NCBI GenBank assembly: GCA_023091665.1
Contig: JALJCQ010000013.1
Coordinates: 248,001-312,000 of the forward strand
Reading direction: 5' to 3'
Origin: Pythium myriotylum
Lineage: Eukaryota; Oomycota; Peronosporomycetes; Pythiales; Pythiaceae
Length of the DNA: 64,000 nucleotides
This document shows, piece by piece, positions 60,958 to 64,000 of the stretch. The position numbers and the translations under genes are program-made. Below the pieces are notes generated by a model. That model was not told the DNA's origin. It did no database searches and saw nothing but the letters and a program-made list of their open reading frames with translations. Numbering within the stretch: the stretch's first letter is position 1; each line of letters begins with the position of its first letter.

Positions 60958-61249
60958 CGGAATCTCGTGTCCCAGTAGTGGGATTCAGAGGACGAAGCTC
61001 AGCAAGCGAGTACATCACCCCACAGACCGAGACGGTCATGCTGATCTCACGGTTCTGCTGCAACACAACGACATCGCCCCGTGGCTAAGCCTCTATGGCG
61101 AAACAGTTGAGCAAAAGTATGTCGAGAGTACAGCAGAAGAGCTATTAGGATTCACATACCGGTACGACGAACTCAATAGACTTCACTTACATCATTATCA
61201 TCATGAACTCAGAGGACTTAACTTGCATCATCGTCGGAATCTCGTGTCC
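60958..61249 (+). mobile_element. Extremely truncated LINE copy (262 bp) with 15-bp target duplication
   Basis: CGGAATCTCGTGTCC at 60958-60972 and 61235-61249 flanks 60973-61234. The inserted DNA holds the 3' end of a LINE A-type element (GCTATTAGGATTCAC...GAACTCAATAGACTTCACTT near 61140-61190), then CAT-type repeats and a second, similar tail (CTTAACTTGCATCATCGT). Confidence 0.85.
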
Positions 61250-61849
61250 GCTTATCAGCGTGGGCTCTACCGTATAAAGCGTCTGCTTGGATCTTCGTAA
61301 CTTCATCATTCGTAACGATAGCGATCGCTTTGGGGGTCTCCAGGTTGTCGGGGAGGAGTTGATACGCTGAAAACATGCAAACTCTGCCAAAAGGACCGTA
61401 ATCCTAGTTAATAAGAGAATAAGCATCGCGTTCCAAAGGTGTCACGCTCCTCTTTCCAGCATTCTCATTGGCTCATACCAGTTCGATAGGAAAGTTAAAC
61501 GGTCCATAGAACAGTTACAAACCACCGCCTATCCACGTATTAGTTTTGAACAGACAGCTGCCGACACCCGGATGAGACCAGGTTTTGTAAAATTCAGACG
61601 TGGTCTTAACCTACTTTTGTCTCGAGCAGAGATATGCAGCCATTTTTCATGTTGGCCATTTGTGCTGCATGTAGCCGGCCACGGTGAGAAGGAGAGCTAT
61701 GGAAGTGCAGAGATTGCACAGTGGTCGTCCACGGTCAACACCGCCAGGTTTGAATCCATACTGATACGGAGTGCCGCACCTTGGTAGTTGTAACTTCTAC
61801 CACCGACAATCTTGCAGAGTACTACGGGCTCACTGTCAGGCTCCCCCCC

Positions 61850-62190
61850 CCCTCACTGTCAATATCGGCACCCAACTAATGAGCATCTCCGCCTACTCTA
61901 TTCATTTACCAGACTTGCAGCCGATGTCCACAAGCGTGCGAGTGGCGTCACCACCTTCGCGCGCATAACAATGTGGCCGACTTCGCAGACGATGTTACGA
62001 TGGGTAAAATTTCAAGACATTCCACCCGTCCGACCGCCCTGAATGGCGCTGACTTCACAATCTCCTTGAAGGTGACGAGCCTCCGCTGTATACTTGACCC
62101 CAGCGCCAGAGCGCCCCTCCTGCATATTCAAGCTATAATTGCTCACACAGATTTAACACAGTAGACGCCAACTTTCATCATCATCAAAAT
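61850..62190 (+). mobile_element. LINE RNase H and tail fragment, degenerate
   Basis: CEWRHHLRAHNNVADFADDV (around 61940-61995) aligns with the end of the RNase H domain of LINE B (HHHLRAFNKMADHVANVA). It is followed by a 3' tail with CTTTCATCATCATC near 62170-62187. Limits approximate; no target duplication recognised. Confidence 0.6.
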
Positions 62191-62299
62191 ACTGCGGGAG
62201 CTCGCGAGTCAAGTGCCGGCGGGTACCGGACTGCGTAGGTGCGCTACTTGGTCTAGCTATCTACAGCCTCGGCACCCATGCCTCCAGAGGTGACCCATA

Positions 62300-62870
62300 G
62301 GGCTCCCGTGTAGAGTTGCCCTCCCGCGGAAGCCCTGGCCCAGGAGGCGCAGGGGCGGTCATCCTACATCTTGCCTACGACGCCGATCCTCGGATTGCGA
62401 ACAGCCTCCCAGATGCGAAAACCACGAACAACCAAGCCGTGTACGACGGCCTTCTCCTTGGACTTCAAGCCGCACGTGGAGCGACATCACTGTTATAGGA
62501 GATTGCGCACTGCTCTTGCGACAGCCCTGAGAGTATCGAACCCCGAAAAGAAGGTCAAGTTATAGGCCCTCTATCTTCAAGCTCGGCAACTGGCCGATCA
62601 ATGGGCGTGCGCCACTGAGGACATCACGTCAAAGCGCACAACTCCATGGCGAACAGACTAGCACGCGCGCCATGAACACAAGGCAATCCAGCCAGGTTCA
62701 CGATCCAACACGCAGGCTCTGCCATGCAGACCTGCCCGCGCTCGCCGCTTCCGACTTACGCCCTTGGGTTCTCAGTCAAGTTGACCCACTGTAATCCAGG
62801 AATGCATAGAGTCAAAGCTATAAGAGTACAATAATTTGCGCTCAATAGACTCCAACTTCATCATCACCAT
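62300..62870 (+). mobile_element. LINE RNase H and tail fragment, degenerate
   Basis: RGSPGPGGAGAVILHLAYDA and DAKTTNNQAVYDGLLLGLQA (62316-62485) are RNase H sequence close to LINE B. It then breaks and continues with ARQLADQ at about 62580. The tail CTCAATAGACTCCAACTTCATCATCACCATC ends near 62870. Several stops; inactive. Confidence 0.7.
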
Positions 62871-63811
62871 CTAGAGTGGCCCCGGAGATCCGCCTGAGGC
62901 TAAGCACACGCCGTGGACACCAGACGCAGTGTCCAAGGGCCCAACACTCCCCAGCTCGATGGCCAACTGGCATCACACTTTCACGAATGGTAATCGGGCC
63001 ATCTCGGGTCGGCTCATCGCGGTAGTCATAGGATGTTACACTCGGCTAGAGGGTTCATTAATTGCGGCCTAATACATCAATGGCAGAGCCAAAGCTTATG
63101 CACACGTCGCTGCTGTTTTTGTTGGAAGTAAGGTACAATGTGACCTCGACTGGCTCGGTGAAAACAATTCACCGAGTTCAGCGACGCACACCAAGCACGA
63201 CGCACAAAACAAGCCACGCAAAAAAGGGTTGCATTAGCATCGCACACTGAATATTGTTAAATTGGCCCGTGTCATGGGCCACAGGCACCCTCGTAAGTGT
63301 ATAATCGATTACGGTAAATGTGAAACAACGCCTATCGTCATCTCTTGGCTCGTTTTCGTCTGGCGAAGGATGGGAAGAGCGCGTCATCCTTCAAGTTGGA
63401 CGAGAAGACAACAGACAGATGATTCGTACATTTTCACCACCGTAACGTCGAGCTCGTCGGTCCTTCCTTGGACACTTCCGGACGTCTTGGCATCCATCAA
63501 AGTGCGTTGCAATTCGCCAGCTTGGTTTCATCTCACCTCAATGAACTCAAATCGTCCTACACCATCCTCGCCGATTGTGATGGCTCCTGTTGTTGGACTA
63601 GCGTTCCGAGCTGTTGACCAGGCTGCATAATCCGTAGAGGCCGCGTTGGAACTCAACTTTCTCTGCCGTCCGTGCAATCCGTCGAGTTATAGATGGTGCT
63701 GGTATAGGTGAGACCCAGTGGAAGGTTTCAGCCGCTGGACGCTTTTCTGCCCACCTCACACAAACGGGTCGTGCGTCACAGATGGCAGCCAGTGGCACGC
63801 TCTCCGCGCAT
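62871..63811. other. Intergenic and upstream region of gene 8
   Basis: No gene supported in this kilobase. Confidence 0.5.
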
Positions 63812-63827
63812 GCTCACTCTCCGATTT
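63812..63827 (+). promoter_or_regulatory. Inr/FPR motif of gene 8
   Basis: GCTCACTCTCCGATTT lies 52 bp before the ATG at 63879 and fits the oomycete start-site pattern with two changes. Confidence 0.55.
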
Positions 63828-63878
63828 TGCCTCGACTTGCTCACCAGCCAAGACCCAAGCAAACGAGTGTACTCCACG

Positions 63879-64000
63879 ATGCGCAGCCTCTCGCTTGCGC
63901 TCGTCTTCTCCACGGCGGCGGTCGCCTCCGCCTTTGATGACTTCACGCCGGCCTTCAACGCCTCTACGCCTTCGCACCGCCGACTCGCCGCCGACGTCAC
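63879..64000 (+). CDS. Gene 8: 5' end of a secreted protein, probably another PAN-GH5 paralogue (runs off the right edge)
   Basis: Forty codons read a signal peptide (MRSLSLALVFSTAAVASA) and then FDDFTPAFNAS...HRRLAADV. The signal peptide and the DDF...RRLAAD spacing match genes 4 and 7 (MRSLLIVFAAVAS..., DDFDLNYRSLAD). The promoter motif and + orientation also agree. The first PAN Cys would fall just outside the window, so the family call is an inference. Confidence 0.6.
   Translation, partial: MRSLSLALVFSTAAVASAFDDFTPAFNASTPSHRRLAADV

Noticed and set aside
1..64000. tRNA, rRNA and CRISPR-like arrays
   Set aside because: No cloverleaf, rRNA block or regularly spaced repeat was noticed on reading; a dedicated RNA search was not possible.

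Overview
The window looks like an accessory, transposon-rich region of an oomycete (Phytophthora/Pythium/Saprolegnia-type) nuclear genome. Three observations support this. Genes are compact, with none or with short GT-AG introns of 60-67 bp. Secreted glucanases carry N-terminal PAN/Apple modules. Most genes have a start-proximal motif close to the oomycete Inr+FPR core promoter (GCTCATTYYNCAWTTT). The exact species cannot be read from the sequence.

The backbone is a cluster of eight paralogues of a secreted PAN-(PAN)-GH5 exo-beta-1,3-glucanase. Genes 1-4 (2032-3801, 7440-9218, 9986-11509, 13376-15157) and gene 5 (broken, 16699-17702 plus 31500-32019) are on +. Genes 6 and 7 (48366-49889, 50958-52733) are on -. 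The 5' end of an eighth (63879 on) is on +. Genes 4-5 and 6-7 form a large inverted duplication whose arms face each other across a 15.2-kb spacer (32596-47789).

Gene 5 is split by a 13.8-kb non-LTR retrotransposon (17703-31487, 12-bp target duplication). That element is itself split by a 3.5-kb piggyBac transposon at TTAA (25016-28546). Removing both leaves a 507-codon frame of exactly the length of genes 3 and 6. The LINE codes for a CCHC protein, an OTU-like cysteine protease, an APE endonuclease, a reverse transcriptase with zinc finger, and an RNase H. Its later ORFs are broken by five frame breaks, all in the same direction.

The spacer holds a 1.3-kb element with 132-bp terminal inverted repeats around a thioredoxin-like gene. 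It also holds a Pif1-type helicase relic whose surroundings were hit by a young chromodomain Gypsy element (34065-40436, LTRs differing at one noted site) and a young Copia element (41606-47548, minus strand). Both LTR elements have an extra small ORF ahead of gag. Other LINE debris lies at 3909-6485, 60973-61234 and about 61.85-62.87 kb.

Single-copy host genes are an ankyrin-repeat protein (partial, left edge), a four-exon serine racemase/threonine dehydratase-like enzyme, a GT8 type II membrane glycosyltransferase, and an F-box/LRR-like protein. I saw no rRNA, tRNA or CRISPR array.
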